From: Arctopsyche grandis
Lineage: Eukaryota > Arthropoda > Insecta > Trichoptera > Hydropsychidae
Assembly (NCBI RefSeq): GCF_051622035.1
Contig: NC_135366.1
Location: forward strand, 8,153,001-8,217,000
Reading direction: 5' to 3'
DNA length: 64,000 nt
Part shown: one piece after another, positions 26,199 to 46,442 of the stretch
Numbering within the stretch: position 1 is the first letter of the stretch
How the letters are laid out: the number at the start of each line of letters is the position of its first letter
The notes under the pieces: model-generated
Told to the model about the DNA's origin: nothing
Database searches by the model: none
The model's input: the letters and a program-made list of their open reading frames with translations, nothing else
Made by a program: the position numbers and the translations under genes

Positions 26199-26260
26199 AA
26201 TATTACAATATTTTCTCCCATTATGTGTTGATTTTTAAATTTTATATAGTCAAAATTAAT

Positions 26261-26596
26261 GGGTCTACGTGAGGAGACAGAAAACGCAAAGATCTTATGT
26301 CGACAGATCAAAAAAAAAATGGTGCATGGTAAACGGTACATACTCACTTAATTTGCGCGAGCAGGATACAACAGGAACAAGAGGAACATGCTTTTCCTCC
26401 CGTATTCTGCGCGCGCACATTAATACGGGAGGAAAAGCCTGTTCCTCTTGTTCCTGTTGTACCCTGCTCGCGCAAATTAAGTGAGTATGTACCGTTAACC
26501 ATGCACCATTTTTTTTTTGATCTTTCGATTTTCGATCTTTGCCTTCCGATATTTGCGTTTTCTGTCGTTTAACATTCTGTCTCGTCACGGAGACCG
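26261..26596. mobile_element. Foldback MITE (9-bp TSD family)
   Basis: Left end GGGTCTACGTGAGGAGACAG, right end CTCGTCACGGAGACCG. The arms GGTGCATGGTAAACGGTACA and TGTACCGTTAACCATGCACC are mirrored around a GC-rich core. The exact 9-bp duplication AAAATTAAT lies at 26252-26260 and 26597-26605. Confidence 0.9.
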
Positions 26597-26733
26597 AAAA
26601 TTAATATCTCGATTAAAAAGGAGCGATATTTTGAGGTCTTTAATGATCTGTTGCTATAACCACCCAAGAATTTTGAATTGGGACTAAGATATGCCTTACA
26701 TATGAAGAATAAAATTAATTAACATTCTTATTC

Positions 26734-26734
<1 letters not shown>

Positions 26735-26825
<91 letters not shown>
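26735..26825. repeat. (AT)n microsatellite
   Basis: About 90 bp of uninterrupted AT dinucleotide. Its true length is likely polymorphic. Confidence 0.95.
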
Positions 26826-26828
<3 letters not shown>

Positions 26829-27550
26829 TCTTTTGGGTGTTAATAATATTTATAAATATTAGTGAGACAAATACGAGTTCAGGTGCTGACTTGCAGGATG
26901 GTCACCGAAACTCAACCGAGTCTTTGACTACTAGAACTTAAACAATATATGTACACATGGAAGGTAATTCCTGCGTACCTCCTATCAGCTATTAGTGAAT
27001 AAGAGCACTGTTTTGAGACATTGAAGGTACTTAGTTATATCAAAGAGCTCATATTCTTAAATTTAAAAATTCAAATGTCTAGTTAATAGCTGTTTTATTT
27101 TGTTTCTATAATAATTTTCAAGTTTAAAGGCGATGGAAACACTTGTGGTCAGCAGCTGAAGAGCTTACTGTGTCGTTCGTACACATTATTTTGCTACGGT
27201 GTGGGACAAACGTGAAGAGCGATCATAATGATTAGAAGGATAAATAATTCCTTGTGTTGAATGAAAGTGGAGCTGGTACATTAGAATAGTGTCATTCATC
27301 GCTAATTGGAAATATTAATCAATTTGGGTAAAAATTGCGACTGAAAATGATAAATTTCTGCATAAAATAAGGTATATGTGGGCCATACATTATTGCACTT
27401 CAAATCAGAAGAGGTTAGTAAAAAGAATACAGATCGTATTCATATTTATAAGAATACAGATACAGAATACAGATAGGAATACAGAGTTAGTAAAAAGAAT
27501 ACAGATCGTATTCATGTTTATTTATAAGAACAAAAATATACTGGAAAATC
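26826..27550. other. Intergenic DNA with a short duplication
   Basis: The block AGTAAAAAGAATACAGATCG plus TATTCAT occurs twice (about 27416 and 27488). No coding exon is supported. Confidence 0.5.
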
Positions 27551-27815
27551 ATTTCTTAAAAATAATATCCAAATGGCCGCCACCTTGCTGCTGGCATTCC
27601 TCAAATTTGGCCCTTAGATTTTCGAAAACTTTTCGACACAAAGCTCGGGTTAAGTTGATCATTTCTTAACGGATGTTCTCCTTTAATTGGAGTATCGTCG
27701 CTGGTTTATTTACGTAGACTCAACTTTTAAAATAACCCCATAAAAAGAAAATCAGCTGGAGTTAGATCCGGGCTGTGGGGAGGCCATGGAATATCTTTGC
27801 GCGAGACCAACTTGT
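27551..27815 (-). pseudogene. Mariner/Tc1-type transposase remnant (C-terminal part)
   Basis: Read on the minus strand, the region gives the IS630/Tc1/mariner signature WPPHSPDLTPADF, whose Asp is the third catalytic acid. After a shift of frame there follows VNKPATILQLKENIR, a stop codon, and then a segment ending in ECQQQGGGHL. The order and spacing match the C-terminal end of mariner-like transposases. One frameshift and one internal stop show it is dead. The N-terminal two thirds were not found; the 1.09-kb LTR element begins about 320 bp beyond the point where it would continue. Confidence 0.8.
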
Positions 27816-28138
27816 TAGGGACCACGGGTATTTTTTAAAATTTCTTTAACCCCTCCCCTGTTCGGTATACCCGCTAGCACGATTACAAAAGTGCAAAATA
27901 TTATGGCCCACCCATTATAATGAATTTAATTTTGAATAAAACTTGGATGTTGGCGAAGTTGTGACAAAATATCGCCATTAGAAGCATGTAGGTGGTGCGC
28001 ATCCTGATCTCACACACACACATTTTTTTGTCCAACATCAACAGGGGCCGTATAAATAGAGCGATTAAAATATGACTCGTTTAATTGAATGTTTGACGGT
28101 AAGTTAAGGTAAGTGAAGGGTGCTATGGCCAAAGGTAC

Positions 28139-29224
28139 TATGGAGGATGAACGAATGAGACGACTGGCATGTTAATGCACGTGTTTATTATATGACAGCT
28201 GAAGACAGAGTGGGTAGCAGCACTCCGAACCCAGCCGGGTTGGTCCCCACTCGCAGGAAGGCAACCAAACTCGACCATGTCGTATAAGCGAGCCGCCACA
28301 TCACTCCCCCCCCAGCATCAGCGATACCAAAATTACAAAGAAACAAATTTTACAAAAGAAAAAAATTATTGTTACACAAAGAGAAAAAATTATTACGTGG
28401 GGAGAAAAAATTGTTGACGTGGGTCATCCGCTGTGTACATAGGTGTACCGCCCTGAATGGTCGGTAGATTCGAGGGCGGTGACGTCGCGAGCAGGACGGT
28501 GGCTGGTCCGATGGTCGCGCGATGCGATGCTGCGGCGGCGCCGCTCTTCCGAGGGTGATGTCGGTTGGTGGGGCGGCGGGGGCGGCAGGGGCATCGATGT
28601 GGTTGATGATACTCCGAGCTGGACTGTGAGTCGTTGTGGCTCGTGGAGGTGTTGTAGCGCTACCGCCCGTCTCGGCGTGACGACGCTCGTGGGGACGGAC
28701 GGGGCCTTGATGATGATGATGATGATGATGATGGTGCTGAGGTGGTGTATGTCTTGTGGTGCTGGATGACCGTTCTATGTGTAGTGGATCGCGCATGACT
28801 CCACATCCAGCTGTCAAGATCGTCGTCTCATTCGCTCCCCCATTTTTTAAGAGCACCTGTCGTCGACGTTGTGGCTGGACGTCGGTAGGTAGGTAGGTAG
28901 CCGTGTCTGCTCGTTTATTGTCACCCGCGGGCCGCGACGCGTGTTGATGGCGATGGGGGCGCGGCGGGTAGCTGGTAGCGGGTAGCCTGGCTCGGCGAGG
29001 CAGGGATGAGCGGCATGTTGAAATTGATCGAGGCTGCGTGGCTCGATGTCGGGGGTCACCAGTATGGAGGATGAACGAATGAGACGACTGGCATGTTAAT
29101 GCACGTGTTTATTATATGACAGCTGAAGACAGAGTGGGTAGCAGCACTCCGAACCCAGCCGGGTTGGTCCCCACTCGCAGGAAGGCAACCAAACTCGACC
29201 ATGTCGTATAAGCGAGCCGCCACA
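28139..29224 (-). mobile_element. TRIM-like non-autonomous LTR retrotransposon
   Basis: Two 162-bp direct repeats (28139-28300 and 29063-29224) that look identical by eye flank a 762-bp interior. On the minus strand each LTR starts TGTGGCGGCTCGC. Directly after the 5' LTR comes a tRNA-primer-like TGGTGACCCCCGAC, and the 3' LTR is preceded by the purine tract GGGGGGGGAGTGA, which fixes the orientation. The 4-bp target duplication GTAC lies at 28135-28138 and 29225-29228. The interior is GC-rich and includes a (GAT/ATC)n run read as poly-His in one frame. No gag, protease or reverse transcriptase is seen. A solo LTR of the same family is at 52026-52187. Identical LTRs imply a recent insertion. 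Confidence 0.9.
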
Positions 29225-29228
29225 GTAC

Positions 29229-29911
29229 ATTTTGCAGTAGATGAATTGGCAGCAGTGGCGCGGGCGTGTTTTGCGTTTAGTTTAGTGCGGTGTCTTGGCG
29301 GGTGGGGAGTGTTGTAGGCGTTCGGACGATCGAAAACCAATAAATAGTGAAGAGAGGTTGACGCAGTTGAGGACGAATAGCTGTGCGGCTGATGGAGGGC
29401 GGCGCCCACCCCCCGGGCGGCGCCGCCCCCTCGCACGCGGTACCCACCCTCACCCTCACCATCACCCCTACTAATGTCATTGCTTTTTATGTGCATTCGA
29501 TACTGCCACGGCCACTTTATTCCACGTCTACTAAAGACCCAATGTCATGTTACATATAAAATAAATATCCTTAATGTCACAAAAGTCACATTTTCTTACA
29601 ATAGTCTTATTGGATTCTTATTAGTTATACTTGCAACCATTTTTTCTGTATATATGTACTACATATATATTACATATGTGTTGTTGATTCTTTCATGTAC
29701 TACAACACTAAAATAATAATAATATTGATAATTTATTATGTGTATTAAGTTCCTAAAGGTATTTTTGTATCTAGATACTGAAATTGAAAATCTAGCAAAA
29801 AGTAATACATTTTTGCATTACCACATCGTCAGTTATTTGGGCGAATAATCTCTATTTTTTTTAAACAATCAATAATTTTTATTTTATCTACATACATACA
29901 TACATACATAC
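29229..29911. other. CpG-rich patch then AT-rich DNA upstream of the zinc-finger gene
   Basis: 29240-29470 is GC-rich (GGCGGCGCCCACCCCCCGGG) and ends with CACCCTCACCCTCACCATCA. It may be the promoter or first non-coding exon of the zinc-finger gene whose first coding exon, at 31481, follows a splice acceptor. That link is inference. The rest is AT-rich. Confidence 0.35.
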
Positions 29912-30067
29912 CAGGGCTGTGGAGTCACTTCCAAATATAACGACTCCGACTCCAACTTGAATGATTTTAGTATTGTAAAATTACAATAGTATAGTATGGT
30001 AAAATTGTTAATAATAATAGCGATTTTCAAAATATAAAAATTAAAAAAAAATCACTAAAAATTTACA

Positions 30068-31033
30068 GGTGCTAGTTTAGTATGCGGTCTACCTGCAAAT
30101 GTCTACTTTAGTATGCGATCTACCTTCACGTTTTTAATAATGATGAATAAATATAGGTACTGTATAGCGTGCTTTATGCAAGATGCAGGTGCGTTCCAAG
30201 AAATATCTAGACCCTCACACTGTCAAAACATTTGTGAGACAGAGCTATTTTATAAAATATCAGCATAGCACGGATTCTAGTTCAGCATTGAAAGTGTTAA
30301 TGTGCAGTCTCAGTTCTCGCGTGTGACACTGAGACCCTAACAACCTAATCTTAAATGAATAGGGCCAACCTTAAGGGGGTATTCTAGTCTAGAGGCATGA
30401 ATTTTATGTATTTTTTCAGGTGCAATAAAAAAAAACAAAAAATATTTTTAGTAGCCATTATTTTACCAAATATTTATTAATTTTTGAAGAATACATAGAA
30501 AAAAAATCAAAGGAAAAAATTCAAAATTCAAAAAGTTACAGGCTGATGAAGTGAGCGGTCTCAAAAAAATGGTGCGCCCTGGTTGACACGATTCCAACCC
30601 TCCTAGTATTCCAAAATCAAAAAAGCAAATTAATTCTTAATCCAAACAAATGCTGCTATGGCATGAACTACGGAAAAGTCGATAAAAATAGCATGTTTGA
30701 AATAAAAAGTCTATTTTTTACCAGCTTTTTTAACTTTTCCGAATTTTTTAAAAATAGTAAAAATTGGAATTTTGTCATAGTTCTAGTTCATCCGATAGAG
30801 GTTTAAGCTTTGAAAATATGAAAGAAAAAAAAAAACGATTTTTTCAAATTTCTAGACTAGAATACCCCCTTAACTTAACCTAACCTATCCTGACCCTTAA
30901 GCAAATAAGTGTTGGCTGCTAAGATATGTTTTTTTGTTTGTGAAAATATTGTTGAAATACAACTTAGCTAAGAAAGACCGCATGCTAAGAAACGAAACGC
31001 ATGCTAAGGGAGACCGCATACTAAACTAGCAAC
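30068..31033. mobile_element. MITE with 8-bp TSD, middle layer of a nest
   Basis: The ends GCTAGTTTAGTATGCGGTCT (30071-30090) and AGACCGCATACTAAACTAGC (31011-31030) are perfect inverted repeats; allowing a few outer bases gives an exact 8-bp duplication AATTTACA (30060-30067 and 31034-31041). It contains the TTAA element at 30371-30873. The TIR motif recurs as a fragment near 42540. Confidence 0.85.
30371..30873. mobile_element. TTAA-flanked MITE, innermost layer of a nest
   Basis: TTAA at both ends, then perfect inverted ends GGGGGTATTCTAGTCTAGA and TCTAGACTAGAATACCCCC. A TTAA target fits piggyBac-type or Kolobok-type transposition. No coding potential is visible. Confidence 0.88.
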
Positions 31034-31480
31034 AATTTACATGTAACCAAATTTATTGAATTATTATTAATGAAATAGGTATAAATAAAAAGTAAGTACA
31101 TTCATAGTGTATGTATGTGTACGAATTTCATACACAAACAATTCAATTTAATTAAAAAGAAGTATGAGACAGAGGAAAAAATCGCTTTTGCCACAACACA
31201 TCAAAATATGTGCAATTCAACGATTTTGCTTATAATGTAATTTAAATTCATAATTTTTTATAAAGAAAATATTAAATTCCAAATTATTATTGGATTTACT
31301 TTAGTAAAATAGTTGACACATACTGTAATAAAAATTAGTTGATTTTTTATCACTCCGACTGCGCAACTTCAGCTCTGACTCCACAACCCCGCTACATACA
31401 AAGTATAAATTGAAAGAGTTTGGGTTTTAATGTGTCGTCACGAACTGATTATTCAATAGCGTTTTTCTTTTATATTTTAG

Positions 31481-35101
<3,621 letters not shown>

Positions 35102-36750
35102 AAGATTAAAATTTTATTACGTTGTCTGGTATTTTTGAAAATAAAATAAATATTCATATATATATTTTGTAAACATTAAGAGCATTATCTGTTTATGTAT
35201 TTATCCATTATTGAAGATGATTATTTTTATTTATCATGCAAAAATTTCTATTTAGAGATTTAAGACTTATTAATTGTCAAATGTTTCTTTTTAAATAAAA
35301 ATAATCTAAATACTTATAGGTTTATTAAGTGTGCCATATACTTGATCAAAGATCTCTCACCAATAATTTGGACATTTTTTAACAATTTCGTTGTTTTCCA
35401 ATATTAGTTTATTTAATCTAAGCCAGATACATCATTGTTTCACACTTGTTTTCCAAACTGTATTATTGACATGCAACATATGCGGGCTTTTGTTGCTCAT
35501 TTTACCATTTTATTGGTATCGTAGTTACTTATATTCTATGTTTTTACATAATTGTATAATTCATTGTTAATTATAAAATTGTCGAAAAATCATGTCTGAA
35601 ATGATTGAAAGTATTAATGTGATATTTGACTTCGTTGGAGTAAAATATTAAATTTAATATAATATTTTAATGCAAATGGAAAATTTGTACATATTCGTGA
35701 AAAACTTTCATGAAAGTATTTTTTAAGACCTTAAAAAAATTCAAGAAACATTTAAAAAATAACATACAATTTTAACGTAGCTTCAACTTAAGCAGCTGTT
35801 ATATGTGTATGTATGTATGTATGTGCATACATAAAATTTTGATTAAAATACTGTTTTATTCACATATTTTTAAAATACCATCCAGCAAAAATTCTGTTAT
35901 CAATATTTTCTTTCGACATTGTCATTTAATTCAAGTAGTTGAATGTATTATTTGTTTTTTAATTTTACCATTAATTGGTCACACGCAGTTTATGCAGAAT
36001 ATTTATGTGACTAATATGGAATATTTTAATTTTGCTTATATCGAATCATCCAATGAACTATTAATTCTAAGAATAATTATCTATAATAATAATAATTTTA
36101 ACTGAATTCAAGTTCCTGTCACTAATTTTAGGTATTCATAATATAACATTAATTCATATATTATATTATATAAACGTATGTACATAGCATTTATAAAATT
36201 TTACTTTTTCTTTTATACCGATAGATATATTTTTACTGGTCAAACCTTTGGAAAATAAATACTTTTTAAAATATGCATCATGTTCATACTCCCTTCTGTT
36301 AAATGAAACACTGTATTATTTTTAAATATTTTATTAAAATATATGTACAAACAGCGATAATGTGCTATCTTTGTGCAAATGAAATAATGTATACATATTT
36401 ACAATTGAACACTTCAGAAAAATTATTTACAAAAAAAAAGACACTAAGATTTTACATACATATATATGTTTATTTACATATACATAAGATCAATAAAATT
36501 CGGCAGTCTCATACTAAGCAAATTTATAAATTCAATTAAAACACAGAACTATATCTTTCTAAAAATCAACACTATTATACATGTACACAATTATACATAC
36601 ATATATACATTTCATCAATGTGACTTAAATATATTTAGTGTATAAAATGTAGAAAAATTAAACTTAAGAAACTAAATAATAAATTAAGTTTCAAATGTGC
36701 ATATTTAGACTCACAATTTACATAAATGGCTAAACGATTGTACACCCACG
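35102..36750. other. Intergenic DNA between two convergent 3' ends
   Basis: The zinc-finger gene (+) and the ABHD18-like gene (-) converge here. The sequence is AT-rich, with AATAAA near 35142 for the + gene. No exon or transposon boundary is supported. Confidence 0.55.
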
Positions 36751-42156
<5,406 letters not shown>

Positions 42157-42400
42157 GCTGATTGCTGATTGCTGATTGCTGACACTTTCCTCTCGTCTCC
42201 CGCGATTAGCTATTATCAATCGACGATCAGAAAGCAGCAGCCAGCGGCCACTAGATAACGCGAATCCCTCTCTTCCATCCCAGCCCCTTCTCCAACCCCA
42301 ACAGCTGTCAACATCGCTGTCACGCCATCTCCTATTTTTGGCCCATTCGTTCAGTTGCACAAAACCTTTTCCACGATAAATGAAGCATGCGCATTAAATG
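42157..42400 (-). promoter_or_regulatory. ABHD18 promoter/5'UTR region
   Basis: A GC-richer segment directly upstream of the minus-strand start, with three ATTGCTGATTGCTGA-type repeats (near 42158-42182). Position and composition fit a promoter with 5'UTR. No TATA box is evident. Confidence 0.5.
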
Positions 42401-42621
42401 ACTTCATGTTCTTTGTTCGATTCCGACCGTTCGATGTACATATTTTCAATTTTAGCGCCATTTATTTCCAGCCTCTTCAATTCATTTTCCCCGGTATTCT
42501 TATGTGTAAGCGTTGATGAGCTGTAATAATATTCGGTGCTACTTTAGTATGCGGTCTACCCAGAGAAATGTTATTATATAGTTGCGTACTGGTGGGTGGA
42601 GGATCCAAGTAAAAGGCATTA

Positions 42622-43866
42622 AGGTCTGTTCATACTTAACAGCACTGCACGACTCCGTTTCAAATATGTCATTTTATTACATTTCTATTCATATCTACCT
42701 ACACGTCGCGGTCACGTCACGTTCACAGCATTTTTGTCGAGTGCAAGGCAAAATCGGCTTACTTATACATTACAGGCCATAATGATACGGCGCAATATTG
42801 CTTACGTCGTATTGTCGAGTACTTACAATATTAGCCAGCAGCGTGGCTCGGTCGTTAAGCTTCTGCTTAACACTGAGAGGCGCCGAGTTCGATCCCTTGA
42901 GCTGACCTCGATTGAAAAGAAATTTTCTGAGTATATTTGTAATGCTGCTGGTCAGACCAGGATTTGTGACTCCTGGTTGATCGTTTCCTATCAGAGTTTG
43001 CCAATTTTCTCTGATTTCATTGTTGAAACGATTCCCGATTAAAAATTGGCTAAAAATCCTTCCTACCCACTATGTCACCACTATTTGAGTATGATTAATG
43101 TAAATATTACAATAAAAATGTATGTACAATTCATAGATGTCTCGTTAATTGTCGAGTTTAAGTCAGTGTCTCGTAATTTAGCGACTTATATAATAAAAAA
43201 ATGCTGTATTGTTTGTATTTTGGCCAGGAAGGCGCATTGGGGTTTACCTGTAATGCCTTCCTGGTATGAAAAAAAAAAAAAAAAATAAATAAAAATAAAA
43301 AATGAATGCATACATGTGCATTCGTAGCTACGCGTCAGAATACAAGTCAGCAAAAATGTTTCGGCGTTTATCGAACGAAAAATTATGTATAATCGCGTTG
43401 TTGTTGGAAGAAGAAGCTCAAGAAGAAATTAATGTTAAAAAATAGAAAAACCGAAGGAGAGTTTTGGACACTGTATGTAGGAGCTTGTGGATGATGGACA
43501 AAACTTTTTTAAATATTTCCGTAAAAAATTTAAATTTTTTTTAAATATTTGGGCCAAAACCATGTTGAAAGATTGAACAGCTGTCACCTGTCACTATCGA
43601 TAATTGGTCCCAAACAGCAAAGCGGCTGACTCATGGCACGTAATTCACGTGTATATTTCCACGATGGCCAAAAAAACGGATACGATACGTTGACGGATGT
43701 TGCTGTAAGGTATGAACAGGAAATGTCGGGTACTGCTGTAAGCCTGCCGTGGCGTAAACGTGACGGTTGGTATGAATATACCCATACAAAATGTACCAAA
43801 GAATACTTTTCGTACGGCCGGATACCTGCTGAAGTCGGTACGTGCTGACTAGGTATGAACAGACCT
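42622..43866. mobile_element. PIF/Harbinger element, degraded, with nested SINE
   Basis: Ends AGGTCTGTTCATACTTA and TAGGTATGAACAGACCT are inverted, with the 3-bp target TTA on both sides (42619-42621 and 43867-43869), as in Harbinger. Near 43353-43530 a fragment reads MFRRLSNEKLCIIALLLEEE, then TEGEFWTLY, then after a frameshift ELVDDGQNFFKYF, which matches the N-terminal part of HARBI1-like transposases. The catalytic region is missing, so it is an internally deleted relic. A SINE is inserted at 42829-43290. Confidence 0.85.
42829..43290 (+). mobile_element. Full-length tRNA-derived SINE
   Basis: The head has an A-box-like TGGCTCGGTCG and a B-box-like GAGTTCGATCC about 50 bp later. The body holds GGTTGATCGTTTCCTATCAG, and the 3' part forms a stem: CCAGGAAGGC with GCCTTCCTGG, loop CGCATTGGGGTTTACCTGTA-like, then poly-A. 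RNA polymerase III transcription and LINE-dependent copying are family knowledge. Partial copies lie at 4785, 32262, 40556 (-) and 58236 (-). No clear target duplication was found. Confidence 0.82.
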
Positions 43867-43869
43867 TTA

Positions 43870-44135
43870 ATCGTTTCACAGCATTTATTGATGATTAAGG
43901 AGATACACGCACTGGCAGTGCTCAGTCCAGAATGACCTGATATGGGTATATAAGGGGTAGATCTCTCAGGACGTCTAATCTGTTTACCTATTGTATAGTC
44001 ACGTATTCGGACATGTATTCCCACGACATTCTGTCCCACGGCATGGGTCAGTTCTGAGAAGTGCAATCATTGTTTAGCTTACTTGCACCGATTGTCCTTA
44101 ACCGGCGGCTCTTTACTAACCTCTCTTTTTAGTAT
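43870..44135. other. Intergenic DNA, unassigned
   Basis: GC content is higher than nearby and several open frames run in different phases, but none resembles a known protein. It may be a further transposon relic. Confidence 0.4.
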
Positions 44136-44255
44136 ACGTAACAATATTAATAGAAGTAGCTTTAGACGTCATATTGTTGTCAAGTGACGATTGTCCACAG
44201 ACAATCCTAAATAATTTTAGCAATAGTCGTATTTGATGCTTGGTGCTCGACATAC
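44136..44255 (+). repeat. Dispersed repeat, copy 1
   Basis: Shares TATTAATAGAAGTAGCTTTA, TTGTTGTC(A/G)AGTGAC, TGTCCAC and GCTTGGTGCT with 55670-55790. The family is unknown. It abuts the foldback end at 44256. Confidence 0.6.
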
Positions 44256-44375
44256 CGGTCTCCGTGACGGGCCCGAATGTGAAACGCCCGAAAACGCAAA
44301 TATCGGAAGGCAAAGATCGAAAATCGAAAGATCTTTGATCTTTGCTCTTCTTTGCAAAATCGAAAGATCTATACG
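44256..44375. repeat. Foldback MITE fragment (9-bp TSD family)
   Basis: Only the left end: CCGGTCTCCGTGACGG, then ATATCGGAAGGCAAAGATCG and a short mirrored GATCTTTGATCTTTG. The right half is replaced by other sequence, which includes GATTCACATTTGG..AATCACCAAACCG resembling the right end of 947-1251. Confidence 0.65.
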
Positions 44376-46442
44376 GCAATTTTCCTGTGTGACAGGAAAG
44401 CCGCACGAGCGATTTTTGTAGCGGCAGTTATTCTGGTAGCGATTCACATTTGGTATGTAATCACCAAACCGATTTGGTTAGTCTGTGCTGCCAGTGAATT
44501 TATCAATTTAAAATTGCCACATTTAATACTGAAAATAAACAAATTCCAGACAACCTAATCCACAATAATGTAATATTGAGCAATAACATGCCTGTATATG
44601 TACTTAAATTCGCAATAAAATAGTTTACGGCAAATTTTAAAATTTACCGGTATTTACCGATTGCAAAATTTTGGCGATCGGTTTACCGGTAAAGGTAAAT
44701 ACCAGGTCTTTAGATCCCAGGTACCTGAGACAGTAATACAAGTATTTCTGTTTTCATAACAGTTTCGTGAAAAAAATATTTTTTTCGACTTCATTTCTAA
44801 CTTTCTTTTTTACAAGTGCCTAGCATTCACTGCCTTTACAAGTTTATCGGTCCTGATTGTCACTCTATTTATTAGTAATAAATAGAAGTCACCTATTGAT
44901 ATATCACTTGTAATAAATTATTACAAGTGATATATCAATAGGTGGCTTTGAAAATAATGGATAAATGTATAAGGATTGAATAATTGAAAGATTACTGTTA
45001 TTAACATACAATTGAGGTTAGTTGTTGATTTAAAAATTGATTTCTCTCGGTCAACCACATGCTATAATTTTGTTATCAATGTAATACTCCAAATTACACC
45101 ATAATTCAATATTTAGCTCTTCCTTTTAACGTTTATTCTATTTTATTTTGGATGTAATATTGATGTTCGACTTTACCTTATTGAAGGGGAACTTTTCAAA
45201 TTAAAAAGTTCCGAGTATTTCTAACGAATTATCGAGAAAAATGTTTATTTCTACTGTGTATTCACATGCAGTTGGCAATTGTACTTCTAAACATTCCTAT
45301 ATACGTTACGTATGAGTGTTTTCTGTTTACGTTACTCATAGGTACTGCGATTATATGAACGTATTCGTAAATATGTCACACATCAATATTTACTATTGCC
45401 GAAATATGTTTGCTGTTTGTTTCAGTTTATGATCATAATAACATTTTCGAATAAACAACATATTGAACGCTTTGCCGATAAATATAATATAAATTTTTTC
45501 ATATTATGAAATTATTAAACGGTCTAGGTTGATTTTGAAATTTATTTTTAATCGAATATTGGATAATTTTAAGAACATTTTGTTGAAAACATGCAAAAAT
45601 TAATGTCCAAACATTTATTTTAAGTAAATGTTAAGATCAACATTCGTAATTTCTATATTTAGACTCGTGAAAGTGTCATCTTTACATATATGCACTTGCA
45701 ACTTCATACAAACGTACATTTTTAGATTCTGAAAATGAAATAAAGAAATATAAGCGTTACAGAAATTCAGAACAAAAATTTGGTGTAAAAGCTAAAAGTT
45801 TTATGTACGTGATATAGAATTTTGATTTCCGTTCACAGATGCAAATATAAATTGTAGCGTGTACAGGTTGATTAATGCTAATAACTTAAAATAGCCAAAA
45901 CGTAAACAACAACATAAATAGTAACTTATACATATGTATTTAGAAGAACTTAAGAAAAATAAGTCAATGCCATCGATGTTTATCCATATACTGTTTAGGA
46001 TAACAAAATCCAGAGAATATGTCTCGATTCTGATTCAAATTCATATTTCATATTGATATTTATTTAATAGTCAGGCAGTAAGCCTTTCCTAAATGTAATT
46101 ACGAAATAGCTTCAATTTGAACATTAGTTGTAGACAATATACTTGAAATGAATATTTTTATGAAGATGAATGTTGACAAATATCCATTTTTTCGCCATTT
46201 AAGATTTAATTATCCAATTGAATGAATTTATTTATCTTTTTAGCTTGACAATTTATAATATTATATTTATGTATCATAATAACAAAATTATGAAGAATCT
46301 GAAGGAATTTTCACGTTGTGATCATATTGTTGGAAACAGTAATGTAAAACGGTAATTGGATTATTACGCACATTGCGATCGCCCAAAAGACAATTTTTGC
46401 TATGAAAATCGCGAATACGGAATATTTGCCACTCGAGTTCTT
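44376..46442. other. AT-rich intergenic DNA with a perfect palindrome
   Basis: No gene is supported. At 44890-44944 there is a perfect 27-bp-arm inverted repeat (listed separately). Confidence 0.5.
44890..44944. repeat. Perfect 55-bp palindrome
   Basis: CACCTATTGATATATCACTT... is mirrored exactly by ...AAGTGATATATCAATAGGTG around a single central A at 44917: two perfect 27-base arms with a 1-base spacer. It could be a minimal foldback element or a product of palindrome formation. Confidence 0.9.

Larger units (their letters stand above)
29912..31391. mobile_element. hAT MITE carrying nested insertions
   Basis: Outer ends CAGGGCTGTGGAGTC and GACTCCACAACCCCG are inverted repeats of the widespread hAT type. 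Flanking 8-mers ATACATAC (29904-29911) and CTACATAC (31392-31399) match at 7 of 8. The element at 30068-31033 is inserted within it. Confidence 0.75.

Noticed and set aside
28350-28856. 168-codon minus-strand frame with poly-His
   Set aside because: It lies inside the TRIM-like element and comes from a trinucleotide run. It resembles no gag or host protein, so it is treated as part of the element.
42829-42900. tRNA gene
   Set aside because: The A- and B-box-like motifs belong to the SINE head; no cloverleaf with an acceptor stem is evident.
43633-43848. 71-codon frame near the right end of the Harbinger element
   Set aside because: No recognisable domain, and overlapping minus-strand frames are longer; probably chance frames in element DNA.
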